Translations under genes and position numbers: made by a program | Notes under the pieces: model-generated | Seen by the model: the letters and a program-made list of their open reading frames with translations, nothing else | Databases searched by the model: none | Told to the model about the DNA's origin: nothing | From: Kiloniellaceae bacterium | GTDB taxonomy: Bacteria > Pseudomonadota > Alphaproteobacteria > Kiloniellales > Kiloniellaceae | Reading direction: 5' to 3' | DNA: 62,020 bases | Assembly: GCA_021776195.1 (NCBI GenBank) | Contig: JAJFGK010000058.1 | Location: forward strand, 1 to 62,020 | In this document: positions 16,876 through 25,550 of the stretch, piece after piece | Position numbering within the stretch: position 1 is the stretch's first letter | Layout of the letters: each line of letters opens with the position of its first letter

Positions 16876-16900
16876 AAGGGGCCCGACATTCGGACCCCTT
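16876..16900 (-). terminator. Candidate terminator hairpin downstream of the DapA-family gene
   Basis: AAGGGG (16876-16881) pairs with CCCCTT (16895-16900); after one mismatch, an inner CCG/CGG pair closes a five-base loop. On the minus strand it is followed by TTGCGTTTC, a weak T-tract. It lies about 255 bases past the stop of the minus-strand DapA-family gene, so read-through to this point must be assumed. Confidence 0.35.
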
Positions 16901-16976
16901 GCGATAGAAACTATGTAGCGAATGTGAAACTCTTGGACGAGGTCCAGGGTCTGTTGACAATTGCTTTCCAGGAAAC

Positions 16977-17135
16977 GTCATTCCGGAAGCCGGTTCGGCC
17001 CAAATCTTCGATTTGGCGGTCGAAGCGAGCTATCCGGAATCTCGGGCCGACGCCTGATCTCTTTTCCGCCGAGATCCCGGACCACTGACTTTTCTTCCCA
17101 AATCATAGATGGAGAAAAGTCGCGTCCGGGATGAC
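16977..17135. repeat. Double-hairpin intergenic repeat, copy 1
   Basis: The 159-base element begins GTCAT and ends ATGAC. It holds two stem-loops in tandem: ATTCCGGA with TCCGGAAT, then ATCCCGGAC with GTCCGGGAT, joined by CTCGG and CCGAG that also pair. Inner stems (CCAAATC/GATTTGG and GACTTTTCT/AGAAAAGTC) extend each arm. The same architecture with different stem bases recurs at 36020-36118. It lies 19 bases past the 3' end of the DapA-family gene. Confidence 0.75.
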
Positions 17136-17154
17136 ATCCACTTGCCAACAGAAC

Positions 17155-18078
17155 CTAGGCCGCCGCCGCCTCCTTGGCCGCGAGAATTGCGGCGACCTGG
17201 TCGCGGGCCGTTTGCCAAGCGGCTTTCATCTGCTCCTTGAGCGCATCGTCCATGTCCTGGAGCGGTTTGCGCACCGGGCCCACCGGCAACCCCTGCAGGG
17301 AGCAGGCGTACTTGACGCACTGCATATAGCGCCCGCCCCGCTCCAGCACCGACATGACCGGCAGGAGCGCCAGCATGATCTTGCGCCCGGTCGCAAAGTC
17401 GCCATCCAGCACGCAGGCGTTATAGAGCGCGATGCATTCTTCGAGCACGCAGTTGGCCGCGCCACAGACCCACGATCCGGCTCCCCAGGCAAAGAACTCC
17501 AGAGCCTGATCGTCGGCACCGCAGGAGAGTTGCAGATTGGGGTGATCCTGGACGATCAGGTGGATGCGATCGATGTCGCCGCTCGATTCCTTGATGGCGC
17601 AAATTGCCGGCGTGTCCTTGACGGCATCGAGAAACTCTTCGTCCATATGCGCGCCGGAGCGGCCCGGATAGTTGTAGAGCATAATCGGCAGACCGACCGC
17701 GGCCACCGCCTTGGCATGCACCGCGATCTCGGCGCCCGACGGCACGGAATAGGGCGGCGAGGCCAGCAACAGTCCATCGGCACCCGTCGCCTTGGCCTTT
17801 TCGGCCAGACCGCAGACATCTTCCGTGCGGAAATCGTTGACCCCGGCCAGCCAGGGCACGCGCCCGCCGATCACGGTCTGGGCCTGATGGAACTGGGCGA
17901 TTCGCTCCTCGGGGGTCAGGGCGTAGGATTCGCCCGTGGTCCCGCCGATCACCAGCGCGCTGGCACCCTTGGCGATCTGAAACTCGATGACTTGGGCATA
18001 GCCGTCGCGGTCCATCGAGAAATCGTCATGAAACGGCGTGATGACCGGTGTGATGACGCCTTCGAAACGCAGTGTCAT
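17155..18078 (-). CDS. DapA-family (dihydrodipicolinate synthase/N-acetylneuraminate lyase) aldolase
   Basis: This 307-residue class I aldolase carries the Schiff-base lysine K163 (CAIKESSGD), the catalytic tyrosine Y135 (LYNYPGRSG) and the substrate loop GGTTGES at residues 46-52. The family includes 4-hydroxy-tetrahydrodipicolinate synthase and several sugar-acid and hydroxyproline-derived aldolases. ATG 18078 has GGGAGAAA upstream. It stands alone, away from lysine genes, so a catabolic lyase or dehydratase role is as likely as lysine synthesis. Confidence 0.88.
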   Translation of the reverse strand: MTLRFEGVITPVITPFHDDFSMDRDGYAQVIEFQIAKGASALVIGGTTGESYALTPEERIAQFHQAQTVIGGRVPWLAGVNDFRTEDVCGLAEKAKATGADGLLLASPPYSVPSGAEIAVHAKAVAAVGLPIMLYNYPGRSGAHMDEEFLDAVKDTPAICAIKESSGDIDRIHLIVQDHPNLQLSCGADDQALEFFAWGAGSWVCGAANCVLEECIALYNACVLDGDFATGRKIMLALLPVMSVLERGGRYMQCVKYACSLQGLPVGPVRKPLQDMDDALKEQMKAAWQTARDQVAAILAAKEAAAA

Positions 18079-18246
18079 AATGCTTTCTCCCTGTGGCAAT
18101 GGCCGGCCCGCGACCGCTGTCTTTCGGCGATTATACAGGCTTCGGCAAAGGGGGGCAAAAGAGAAGCGGCGCGGCCGCGGCCTTTTCCCGGATCCCTGGA
18201 CAGCCGCGCCGGCCTATGATCCGATAGTGCTCTTGGGAGAACGGCG

Positions 18247-19779
18247 ATGATTCGAGCGACGCCCCCTTTCAACGGCCTGCGCATGGCAGTGTTGTTGATC
18301 CTGATCGGCGCCCTCCTGGTTCCTTCGAGCGGGGCCCGGGCCGAGACCTTCACGCTTCGTCTGCTCCATATCAACGACGTCTATGAGATTTCCCCCCAGC
18401 GCGGTCGCGGCGGCATGGCGCCCCTGATGACCTTGCTCAAGGAGGAACGCGCCGGGGCGGCCCATTCCATCACCACGCTGGGCGGCGATCTGGTTTCGCC
18501 CTCCCTGATGTCGGGCCTGACCAAGGGCCAGCATATGATCGCGGCCATGAACGCCCTGGGCCTCGACCTCGCGGTCCTGGGCAACCACGAATTCGACTTT
18601 GGCAACGAACTGCTCGGCCAACGCATGGCGGAGTCGCGTTTTCGCTGGCTGGCCAGCAATGTTCTGGGGCCGGACGGCCAACCCTTCAGCGGCGCCTCGG
18701 CCATCGAACTGCGCGATCTGGGCGGCCTGAAAGTGGGCTTCCTCGGCCTTCTGACCCCCGATACCGGTTTTCTCTCCAGCGTCGGCGGCGAAGTATCCTT
18801 CACCGATTCCGTGGCCGTGGCGCGGCAGGCCGTGCTGAGCCTGCAGGACGCCCAAGCCGATGTTATCGTGGCCCTGACCCACCTTTCGCTGGCAGAAGAC
18901 CGCGCCTTGCTGCGCGAGGTCCCGGAGATCGATTTGATCCTCGGCGGCCACGATCACGACCCCATGAGCTTTTACGAAGACGGCACCCTTATCATCAAGG
19001 CCGGCAGCGACGCGCACTTCCTGGCCGTCGTCGACCTGACGGTCGAGGTGAGCGAGAGCGACAAAGGGCGCAAGGTCGTGGTGACCCCCGACTGGCGCTA
19101 TCGCAGCACCGCGGGCGTGGCGCCCGATCCTTCGATGGCCGCCCTGGTCGCGGCCAAGGAAGAGGCCCTCGGCCACGAATTGGATCAGGTGCTTGGGACC
19201 ACCGCCACCGCGCTCGACAGCCGCAAGGGCACCGTGCGCACCCGTGAAAGCGAGATGGGCAATCTGATCGCCGATGCCCAGCGCGCGGCCACCGCGGCCG
19301 ATGTCGCGATCGCCAACGGCGGCGGCATTCGCGGCGACCGAACCTATGACGCCGGCAGCGCCCTGACGCGGCGCGATGTGCTGAGCGAACTGCCCTTTGG
19401 CAATGTCACGGTGAAGTTGAAGCTCAAGGGCGCGACCCTTCTGGAGGCTCTGGAACATGGGTTCAGCGCGGTCGAGGACAAGGCCGGCCGCTTCCCACAG
19501 GTCTCCGGCATGGCGGTGATTTACGATTCTGCCGCCGCCGCCGGCAGCCGCGTCGTGGCGGTCCTGGTCGGCGGCAAGTCGCTCGACAAGACCGGCGACT
19601 ACACCCTGGCCACGAATGACTATATCGCCGGCGGCGGTGACGGCTATGCCGTCCTGGCCGGTGCCGAACGTCTGATCGACGCGGCCGGCGCCCAGCTCAT
19701 GGCGTCGCAAGTGATGGAGTACATCGCCGCGCGGGGCAAGATCGCGCCAATGATCGAGGGCCGCGTGCGACAGCGTTGA
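18247..19779 (+). CDS. Exported 5'-nucleotidase / UshA-type metallophosphatase
   Basis: This 510-residue protein has a signal peptide (hydrophobic core about 13-25, cleavage near GARA-ET). The calcineurin-like metallophosphatase domain shows HINDVYE, GGDLVS, GNHEFDFG and GGHDHD. The C-terminal 5'-nucleotidase domain contains NGGGIRGD and NDYIAGGGDGY. Such periplasmic enzymes hydrolyse nucleotides or other phosphate esters to supply nucleosides and phosphate. It is divergent from the DapA-family gene. Substrate range cannot be read from the sequence. Confidence 0.93.
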   Translation: MIRATPPFNGLRMAVLLILIGALLVPSSGARAETFTLRLLHINDVYEISPQRGRGGMAPLMTLLKEERAGAAHSITTLGGDLVSPSLMSGLTKGQHMIAAMNALGLDLAVLGNHEFDFGNELLGQRMAESRFRWLASNVLGPDGQPFSGASAIELRDLGGLKVGFLGLLTPDTGFLSSVGGEVSFTDSVAVARQAVLSLQDAQADVIVALTHLSLAEDRALLREVPEIDLILGGHDHDPMSFYEDGTLIIKAGSDAHFLAVVDLTVEVSESDKGRKVVVTPDWRYRSTAGVAPDPSMAALVAAKEEALGHELDQVLGTTATALDSRKGTVRTRESEMGNLIADAQRAATAADVAIANGGGIRGDRTYDAGSALTRRDVLSELPFGNVTVKLKLKGATLLEALEHGFSAVEDKAGRFPQVSGMAVIYDSAAAAGSRVVAVLVGGKSLDKTGDYTLATNDYIAGGGDGYAVLAGAERLIDAAGAQLMASQVMEYIAARGKIAPMIEGRVRQR

Positions 19780-19911
19780 ACCGGCAGAGCCCGAGAAACC
19801 GGCGGCGATGATCCAAGTCAAAGACGGCAAAGCCGGGAATTCTTAGCAAGGTTACGGGGCAATGGACTCAACAAGGCCAAGAAGGGCTAAGCGAAAAGAG
19901 GAACCGACGCC

Positions 19912-20238
19912 ATGTTGGATGTTGATAAACAGCGCCAGGTCTTGCTCGATCGACGAGCCGAGCTTGAAGCCAAGACAAAGGCGATCGAGGCCGAACTTCG
20001 TCAGGCCCACGCTGCCAGTTTTGCGGAGCAGGCCGTCGAGCGCGAGGCCGACGAAGTCCTCCAGGGCCTGGAAGAAAAGAACATCACGGAGATACGCCTG
20101 ATCGACGCCGCCCTGGGAAGAATAGAGGCCGGCGACTATGGCGAGTGCCGGGCCTGCGGCGAGGAGATCGACGAACGGCGCCTCGGCAGCCTGCCACAAA
20201 CCCCTTTCTGTGCCGCTTGCGCCGACAAGGCTTCCTAG
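19912..20238 (+). CDS. TraR/DksA-family C4 zinc-finger protein
   Basis: This 108-residue protein has an N-terminal coiled coil (about 5-60) and a C-terminal four-cysteine zinc finger, C79, C82, C100 and C103 (CRAC and CAAC). It resembles short DksA-like proteins that bind the RNA polymerase secondary channel and modulate rRNA and amino-acid promoters. The acidic coiled-coil tip typical of DksA (DxxDxA) is not clearly present, so its effect on polymerase is uncertain. It is 132 bases after the 5'-nucleotidase. Confidence 0.88.
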   Translation: MLDVDKQRQVLLDRRAELEAKTKAIEAELRQAHAASFAEQAVEREADEVLQGLEEKNITEIRLIDAALGRIEAGDYGECRACGEEIDERRLGSLPQTPFCAACADKAS

Positions 20239-20378
20239 CACAGACGGCACCGGCCAGGAGTATCACAACTCGGTGTCTCCACCCGGCAGTCTCGGCCCGG
20301 TCGCCTCGGCCCAGGGCATCTTTGGTTGCGCGAAACCCTTGGGGTCAATAGGCTGAGTTCTTGAAAAGTTCCCCGTTT

Positions 20379-20416
20379 CCCGGGAAGCCTTGCGTGGCCC
20401 GGGAAGCCCTGCGTGG
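20379..20416 (+). repeat. Tandem 19-base duplication before a Shine-Dalgarno
   Basis: Two adjoining 19-base units, CCCGGGAAGCCYTGCGTGG, occupy 20379-20397 and 20398-20416 and differ at one base. The second runs directly into the AAGGAGA Shine-Dalgarno of the universal-stress gene, so the duplication lies within its leader. Confidence 0.8.
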
Positions 20417-20430
20417 AAGGAGATTCTCCG

Positions 20431-21228
20431 ATGCGCTCAGTCGCGGTGATCACCGATGGCAGTCCCAACGACGCGCAATCGCTTGAGGCCGCAATGGCGG
20501 TTTGTGACTATCTCGGTGCCCGGCTCACGGTCGTCCACACCCGACTGCGCGACCAGATCGTCGTGGACGCCGGTCCCATGCCGGCGGTGATCGACAATGA
20601 AGCCGCGGCCAGTTCGATCGCCCAGGCCGCGCGCGAGTCCTTCGACACCGTCTGTGGCGGCAAGCCAAACTGCCGCTGGCAAGAGACCACGGCGGCACCC
20701 GCCGAGGCGATTGTCGAGGTTGGGCGGTTCCACGACCTTTTGATCCTGGAGCGCTTGTCCGAATTGGAGGGGCCCGAAGCCCTGGCGCTCAATGCCGCGC
20801 TGATCGACCATCGAGGCCCGGTCCTGGTGACGCCGCCGGAGATGCCGGCGAGCTTGTCGGGCACCGTGGCCCTGGCCTGGACCATGACACCGCAGGCCGG
20901 TCGAGCCTTGCATGCTGGCATGGCTTTTATGCAGAAGGCCGAAAAGGTCGTGATCCTGAGCCTCGAGGCCGGGGAAAACGATGTCGCCGAGGTCACCGCC
21001 TATCTCGCCGACTACGGCGTCACCGCCGAGTGGCGGGACTACGAGACCGGCGGAATGACCGCCCGCGGCCGTGGCCGCGCCTTGCTGAAGGCGGCCGAAC
21101 AGGCCGGCGCCCAGCTATTGATCAGCGGCGCTTTTGCCGCCGGAACGTTGGAGAGCATCTTGCGCCTGGGCCGCGCCACCACCAAGATCGCGAGCGCCGC
21201 CAAAATCCCGGTTCTGTTCCAAAGCTGA
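20431..21228 (+). CDS. Tandem-domain universal stress (UspA-like) protein
   Basis: This 265-residue protein looks like two Usp domains in tandem. The first begins MRSVAVITDGSP and the second around residue 150 with VALAWTMTPQAGRAL. The C-terminal block GAFAAGTLESILRLGRAT matches the loop that in Usp proteins contacts ATP, and the ending IPVLFQS is typical. ATG 20431 has a strong AAGGAGA. Usp proteins accumulate in stress or growth arrest; the specific role is unknown. Confidence 0.82.
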   Translation: MRSVAVITDGSPNDAQSLEAAMAVCDYLGARLTVVHTRLRDQIVVDAGPMPAVIDNEAAASSIAQAARESFDTVCGGKPNCRWQETTAAPAEAIVEVGRFHDLLILERLSELEGPEALALNAALIDHRGPVLVTPPEMPASLSGTVALAWTMTPQAGRALHAGMAFMQKAEKVVILSLEAGENDVAEVTAYLADYGVTAEWRDYETGGMTARGRGRALLKAAEQAGAQLLISGAFAAGTLESILRLGRATTKIASAAKIPVLFQS

Positions 21229-21271
21229 GGCGGTTCGATAGAGCGACGAGCGAGCGAGCGGGAAATCAGCC

Positions 21272-22102
21272 ATGCCCAAATACCTGACCAGCGAGCAGGT
21301 CACCCGTTTCGACGACGACGGCGTGATTTTTCCAATCGAGGTGATGAGCCCGGCCGAGGCAGAAGCACTGCGCCGGCGCCTCGAGGCGGCCGAGGCGGCC
21401 CACCCCGAGGCGCTCGGTCCCTTCAATCGCAACAACGCGCACCTCACCTTTACGGTGCTGGACGAGATCGCGCACCATCCGCGGATCTGCGATGCCGTGG
21501 AAGACCTGATCGGCGAGAACTTCCTGGCCTGGGGGACGGTCCTTTTCATCAAGGAGCCGCATGATCCCGGTTTCGTCAGTTGGCATCAGGATGCCACCTA
21601 CATGGGTTTGGAGCCCCACATCGGGGTTTCAGCCTGGCTGGCGCTATCGCCCAGCACCGTGGAAAGCGGCTGCATGCGGATGATTCCGGGAACCCACAAG
21701 GGCGGTATCCGCCCCCATAGCGACACTTTCGAGGAAGAAAATATCCTGACCCGCGGCCAGACCATCCGCGATCTGGAGGAAGACCGGGCCGTGGACCTTG
21801 TGCTGCGGCCGGGTGAGATGTCGCTGCACCACCCGAGGGTGATTCATAGCTCGCAGCCGAACCGCTCCGCGGCCCGGCGCATCGGCGTGGTGACCCAGGC
21901 CTATTTTCCGCCCCAGGTGCGCCAAACCTTGGGCCCGGGCTATGCCCAGTTGGTGCGTGGCTCCGACCCCTTCGGTCACATGGTGCACCTGCCCCGGCCC
22001 AGCGCCGATATGGCGCCTGAGGATGTATCGCGCCGCGAGCGGGTCAACCTGGCATGGTCCGACTACCTCTATCGCGGCGCTGAAAAAAAGCGCGCTTACT
22101 GA
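21272..22102 (+). CDS. Phytanoyl-CoA dioxygenase (PhyH) family oxygenase
   Basis: This 276-residue Fe(II)/2-oxoglutarate oxygenase shows the PhyH pattern: SWHQDATYM supplies the first histidine and aspartate ligands, and LHHPRVIHSSQPNRS supplies the distal histidine and the 2OG arginine. It is more like small-molecule hydroxylases of bacterial secondary or osmolyte metabolism than like peroxisomal phytanoyl-CoA enzymes. It starts 43 bases after the Usp gene and may share its transcript. The substrate is unknown. Confidence 0.87.
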   Translation: MPKYLTSEQVTRFDDDGVIFPIEVMSPAEAEALRRRLEAAEAAHPEALGPFNRNNAHLTFTVLDEIAHHPRICDAVEDLIGENFLAWGTVLFIKEPHDPGFVSWHQDATYMGLEPHIGVSAWLALSPSTVESGCMRMIPGTHKGGIRPHSDTFEEENILTRGQTIRDLEEDRAVDLVLRPGEMSLHHPRVIHSSQPNRSAARRIGVVTQAYFPPQVRQTLGPGYAQLVRGSDPFGHMVHLPRPSADMAPEDVSRRERVNLAWSDYLYRGAEKKRAY

Positions 22103-22267
22103 GCACATTACAGCGGGTGGTACCGGACCCTGAGACAAGCGAGCCACCTGTCGATCTCGATTCGCCGTAACGATTGCCTTCGCCGTTTCTAGTCCCTACG
22201 ATTAGAGCCGAGGTAGGGCTACAAAAATAACGTGACTTTCAGGGGTTGCAGACCTTCAGGGATTGCC

Positions 22268-22897
22268 ATGGGGATTTTCGGCAAGATCCTTTGCCTCGCC
22301 ACGGTTGGCATCGCGGTTGCCGGCTGCGGCATCGTGGAGGCGTTGAAACAACACAACAACGGCGCGTCTTCGACGGCGTCCACGGCCGACGGCAATGCGC
22401 CGCCCGCGCAAGCGCCGAGCGCGCCTGAAACAGCAGTTCCAGCGGGCGATCAAACATCGGGTGCCGAACCGGCACAGGCAACGACCGGAGAGGCTGAAAG
22501 CACGGGCAACTCGACGGCAGGCGACGCCAAGACCCAAGGGTCCGCGCAAGCCGCGCCCGAGCCGGCAGCCGAGACCGCCCCGCCGCCTCCCACGAGCAAA
22601 CCGCAGACCGCCAAGGCCCTGCCCGAGCCTTTCGATCCGGACCTTTACCTCGGCCTCGATCAAGCGGCGGTCCGGCAACGATTGGGAGCCCCGGAAACGG
22701 AGGGTGGCAAGGGGCAGGCGACGGTCTGGAGCTACAGCGATCGCCACTGCAATTTCACCATCTCCTTTTATCTCGACCTCAACACGGACCAGCAGCGTAG
22801 CTTGACCTATGATCTGCAGTTGGAGGAAGCCCGGCAGAACGCGGTCAACCTTTGCCTCTCCGAGCGTCGATCAAGGGCCGCCAATGCCAACTCCTGA
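22268..22897 (+). CDS. Putative outer-envelope lipoprotein
   Basis: The 209-residue product has a lipoprotein signal peptide with lipobox VAGC (Cys near residue 20). A long Ala/Pro/Thr/Glu-rich low-complexity linker (about 30-125) leads to a C-terminal domain (about 130-205) containing DLYLGLDQAAVRQRLGAPE. That string resembles the SmpA/BamE-like pattern in which GxxxxxVxxxLGxP recurs. The gene overlaps the start of the response-regulator gene by 14 bases, so it belongs to the two-component operon. Confidence 0.75.
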   Translation: MGIFGKILCLATVGIAVAGCGIVEALKQHNNGASSTASTADGNAPPAQAPSAPETAVPAGDQTSGAEPAQATTGEAESTGNSTAGDAKTQGSAQAAPEPAAETAPPPPTSKPQTAKALPEPFDPDLYLGLDQAAVRQRLGAPETEGGKGQATVWSYSDRHCNFTISFYLDLNTDQQRSLTYDLQLEEARQNAVNLCLSERRSRAANANS

Positions 22898-23633
22898 TGC
22901 CTTCGACGGCACGGGACTGTCGGTTGTCGTACTGGAAGACGACGAACTGTTCAGCGATTCCCTGTGCCATAATCTGCAGGCCTCGGGCTTTTCGGTAACG
23001 GCCTTCGGCGACGGCAACAGCGGTTGCGACTTCCTGCTGCAGGCCACCGCGATCGACCTCGTCATCCTCGATTGGAAAATGCCGGGCCTGACCGGAATAG
23101 ATGTCCTGCGCCGGCTGCGGGAAGCCAGCGTCACCACACCGGTGATCTTCCTGACCGCCTTGCGCGAGCAGATCTACGAGGAAGCCGCGCTGATGCATGG
23201 CGCGGTCGATTTCATCGAGAAAACCCGCAGCTACACCATCCTCCTCAAACGGATCGCGCTGGTGCTGGGCAAGCCAGAGAGCAGTGCGGAAAAGACCAGC
23301 AACCAGGTCGTCGTCGGGCCGCTGAGTTTGGAGCGAACATCCCACCGCGCGACCTGGCAGGAAACGGAAGTCCCGCTGACCGTGAACGAGTTTCTAATCG
23401 TCGACCATCTTGCCTCCAAGGTCGGTCACGATTCCCGTTACCGGGAAATCTACAACGTCATTCACGGGACAGGCTTTTCGGCGGGCGAAGGGTCGGAAGG
23501 ATTCCGCTCCAACGTCCGCGCCTTCATCAAGCGCATTCGCGAGAAGTTCACCGCCATCGACCCGGACTTCGACGCCATCGAAAACTATCCGGGCTTTGGC
23601 TATCGGTGGCGCCAAGATGAGCTCCAGAACTGA
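22884..23633 (+). CDS. OmpR/ChvI-like response regulator
   Basis: This 249-residue protein has a receiver domain (residues 10-125) with the acidic pocket EDDE, the phospho-acceptor aspartate in VILDWKMPG and the lysine in FIEKTRS. A winged-helix DNA-binding domain follows (about 145-245), ending in SNVRAFIKRIR and ENYPGFGYRW, a string close to ChvI. ChvI-type regulators control envelope, acid and exopolysaccharide responses. The gene overlaps both the lipoprotein upstream and the kinase downstream, implying one operon. The pckA/hprK neighbours usual for chvI are absent. Confidence 0.88.
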   Translation: MPTPDAFDGTGLSVVVLEDDELFSDSLCHNLQASGFSVTAFGDGNSGCDFLLQATAIDLVILDWKMPGLTGIDVLRRLREASVTTPVIFLTALREQIYEEAALMHGAVDFIEKTRSYTILLKRIALVLGKPESSAEKTSNQVVVGPLSLERTSHRATWQETEVPLTVNEFLIVDHLASKVGHDSRYREIYNVIHGTGFSAGEGSEGFRSNVRAFIKRIREKFTAIDPDFDAIENYPGFGYRWRQDELQN

Positions 23634-25137
23634 CAGGAGTGGCGCCCTCTCGGCGCTGGCCCGCTCGATCGCGGCCAAGCTGGCGCTGCTGGTGGTGGTC
23701 TTTCTCCTGGTCCCGACCTTCATCTATGTCGAGTTTCGCGAGGCCGATCAGGAAAAGCGGCGGCTCATCCTTCAGAACCTGGAAACCCAAGGGCGCCTGA
23801 TCGCAAACGCCGTCACGCCGCAGCTCCAGACCTTCGACGACGATTCCGTCGCCAGCGTTCAGGAAACCATGGACCGTCTGATCGAAGGCGACCTCAAAAT
23901 CAGGCTCTTGTTTCGGCCCGCCGAGCATCTGGAATCCGAGAGTTTCTTTTATATTGCCTCGGCGCCACAGACCGCCAAGGCCTTCGTCGACCAAGAGCGC
24001 CGGGAGCTGATCGCGACCGGCGTCTTGGATCGCCTCGACGAAAGCTGCGCGGGCGATCATTCGCTGGCAATCTATTACAAGAACCAGGCCGAGGAAGAGG
24101 AGATCCTCACCTCCCTCACCCCCAAACCGGTGCCGGCCGGGTGCTGGGTGGTGATTACCTCGACCGCCAGCCGCCTGTCGCTCAAGAGCGCCATCGGCCA
24201 GCCCTACTGGGAATCGACCGAGGTGCTGGTCGCCGCGACCATCTATCTGGCGCTGGCGCTGCTCGTTCTGTCGCTCTTTTTCGGCACTTGGGGCGCGCTG
24301 CGGCGCTTCGCGCGGGTCGCCCGCGAGACCCGCTTGGGGATCGCCGGCGGCCAGTCCTTTGCGGCCATGAACGAGGTCCCGGAGCTGGCCGGCGTTGCCA
24401 GCGAGTTCGACAATCTGGTGGGCACGCTGCGGGAGTCGGCAGACGCCCTGAAGACCCATGCCGAGGAGAATGCCCACGCGATCAAGGCGCCCATCGGGGT
24501 CATTGCCCAATCGCTGGAGCCGCTCAAGGAGGGCGGCAAGAGCGACCCCGAAGCCAGGACCCGGGCCATCGCCCTGATCGAACGGGCGCTCGAGCGTCTC
24601 GATGATCTCGTCAACGCCGGACGCAGTCTCGAGGAAGCGACGGTCGAGGCCATGGCGCCCCCGACCGAACGATTCGATCTGGCCGCCCTGACCAGCGGGC
24701 TTGTCGAGGATCACGCCGGGCCAGCGGCGCCTCGGCGCATCACGATCGACACAAAGCTCGAAGAGGGCGTCGAGGTTCTGGGTAGCGTGGGCATGGTGGA
24801 GACCGTGCTCGACAACCTCCTGGAAAACGCCCTCGATTTCTCGCCGGAAGGCGGCGCCGTCACGGTCGTTGTCGAGCGCCAGGGTCGGCATCACGCGCGG
24901 CTCGAGGTCACCGACCAAGGCCCTGGCTGCCCGGAGGAGAACTTGGAAAAGATCTTCGAGCGGAACTTTTCCAAGCGGCCCGAGCGGCATCGTCGCGGCA
25001 GCCTTGGCCATTTCGGCATGGGGCTCTGGCTGGTGCGGCGGAACGTGACCGTCATGGGCGGCACGGTAATCGCGCGGAACCGCGAGCCTAAAGGTCTCTC
25101 TGTGGTCATCAAGCTGCCCAGCGCACCCCGTCGCTAG
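23617..25137 (+). CDS. ChvG-like membrane sensor histidine kinase
   Basis: The 506-residue kinase has two membrane helices (about 17-38 and 207-230) enclosing a periplasmic sensor of about 165 residues, then a HAMP-like linker. The phospho-acceptor box is AHAIKAPIGV rather than the usual HELKNPL form. The ATPase domain has NLLENALDFSP, DQGPGCPEENLEKIF and GHFGMGLWLV. ATG 23617 overlaps the response-regulator gene by 17 bases. The stop codon lies inside the left end of a MITE-like element, so the last residues may have been altered by insertion. Confidence 0.87.
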   Translation: MSSRTDRSGALSALARSIAAKLALLVVVFLLVPTFIYVEFREADQEKRRLILQNLETQGRLIANAVTPQLQTFDDDSVASVQETMDRLIEGDLKIRLLFRPAEHLESESFFYIASAPQTAKAFVDQERRELIATGVLDRLDESCAGDHSLAIYYKNQAEEEEILTSLTPKPVPAGCWVVITSTASRLSLKSAIGQPYWESTEVLVAATIYLALALLVLSLFFGTWGALRRFARVARETRLGIAGGQSFAAMNEVPELAGVASEFDNLVGTLRESADALKTHAEENAHAIKAPIGVIAQSLEPLKEGGKSDPEARTRAIALIERALERLDDLVNAGRSLEEATVEAMAPPTERFDLAALTSGLVEDHAGPAAPRRITIDTKLEEGVEVLGSVGMVETVLDNLLENALDFSPEGGAVTVVVERQGRHHARLEVTDQGPGCPEENLEKIFERNFSKRPERHRRGSLGHFGMGLWLVRRNVTVMGGTVIARNREPKGLSVVIKLPSAPRR

Positions 25138-25413
25138 AGCCCTTCTTTGTTACATGGAATCATTTGACCGGGATTATTTTGCCTTCTGGCAAGGCGCGCT
25201 TCGAAGAGCGATACGTGTATCGGTCGAGAAGCGGAACGCGGCCAGAAGACAAAAGAACCCGGCCTTCGGTGGGTCCTAGGCGAACCCCCTCTCCCAGTGG
25301 GGGGTGCGTTCCGCTGCTTGCCCGATGCTTTAGCATCGCGCCGCACAGCGCGCCTTCCCGAATGATCGCCTATGACCCATCAAATGCTTCCATGGAACAA
25401 AGAAGGGCTCTAG
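25134..25413. mobile_element. MITE-like element with 34-base terminal inverted repeats
   Basis: The ends 25134-25167 and 25380-25413 are inverted repeats matching at 32 of 34 positions, beginning CTAGAGCCCTTCTTTGTT. The 280-base interior has no plausible gene, so this is a non-autonomous element or a remnant. The CTAG at both tips recalls TA-targeting IS630/Tc1-type transposons, but no transposase is nearby. The TAG in the left tip is the stop codon of the histidine kinase. Confidence 0.75.
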
Positions 25414-25448
25414 TCACAGCGGCGGCCGTCCGCCCGCCCAAAAAAAGA

Positions 25449-25480
25449 CCCCCCTTCCCCGAGAAGGTGGGGAAGGGGGG
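25449..25480 (-). terminator. Strong rho-independent terminator hairpin
   Basis: CCCCCCTTCCCC (25449-25460) and GGGGAAGGGGGG (25469-25480) form a perfect 12-base stem with an eight-base loop. On the minus strand it is followed by TCTTTTTTT, the T-tract expected of an intrinsic terminator. It ends the minus-strand gene that stops at 25551. Confidence 0.85.
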
Positions 25481-25550
25481 TAACGGATTCCGTCGCGTGG
25501 GGGGTATGGCTGGGGATCGTCGACGGAATCCTAACTGTTGGCCGCCTCGG

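Larger units (their letters stand above)
16697..17154. other. Gene-free interval with hairpins and a repeat
   Basis: These 458 bases hold no convincing coding sequence. The first part, upstream of the ExbB-like gene, is comparatively AT-rich and should contain that gene's promoter. It also contains a perfect palindrome (16841-16854), a candidate terminator hairpin (16876-16900) and a 159-base double-hairpin repeat (16977-17135), each listed separately. Confidence 0.7.
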
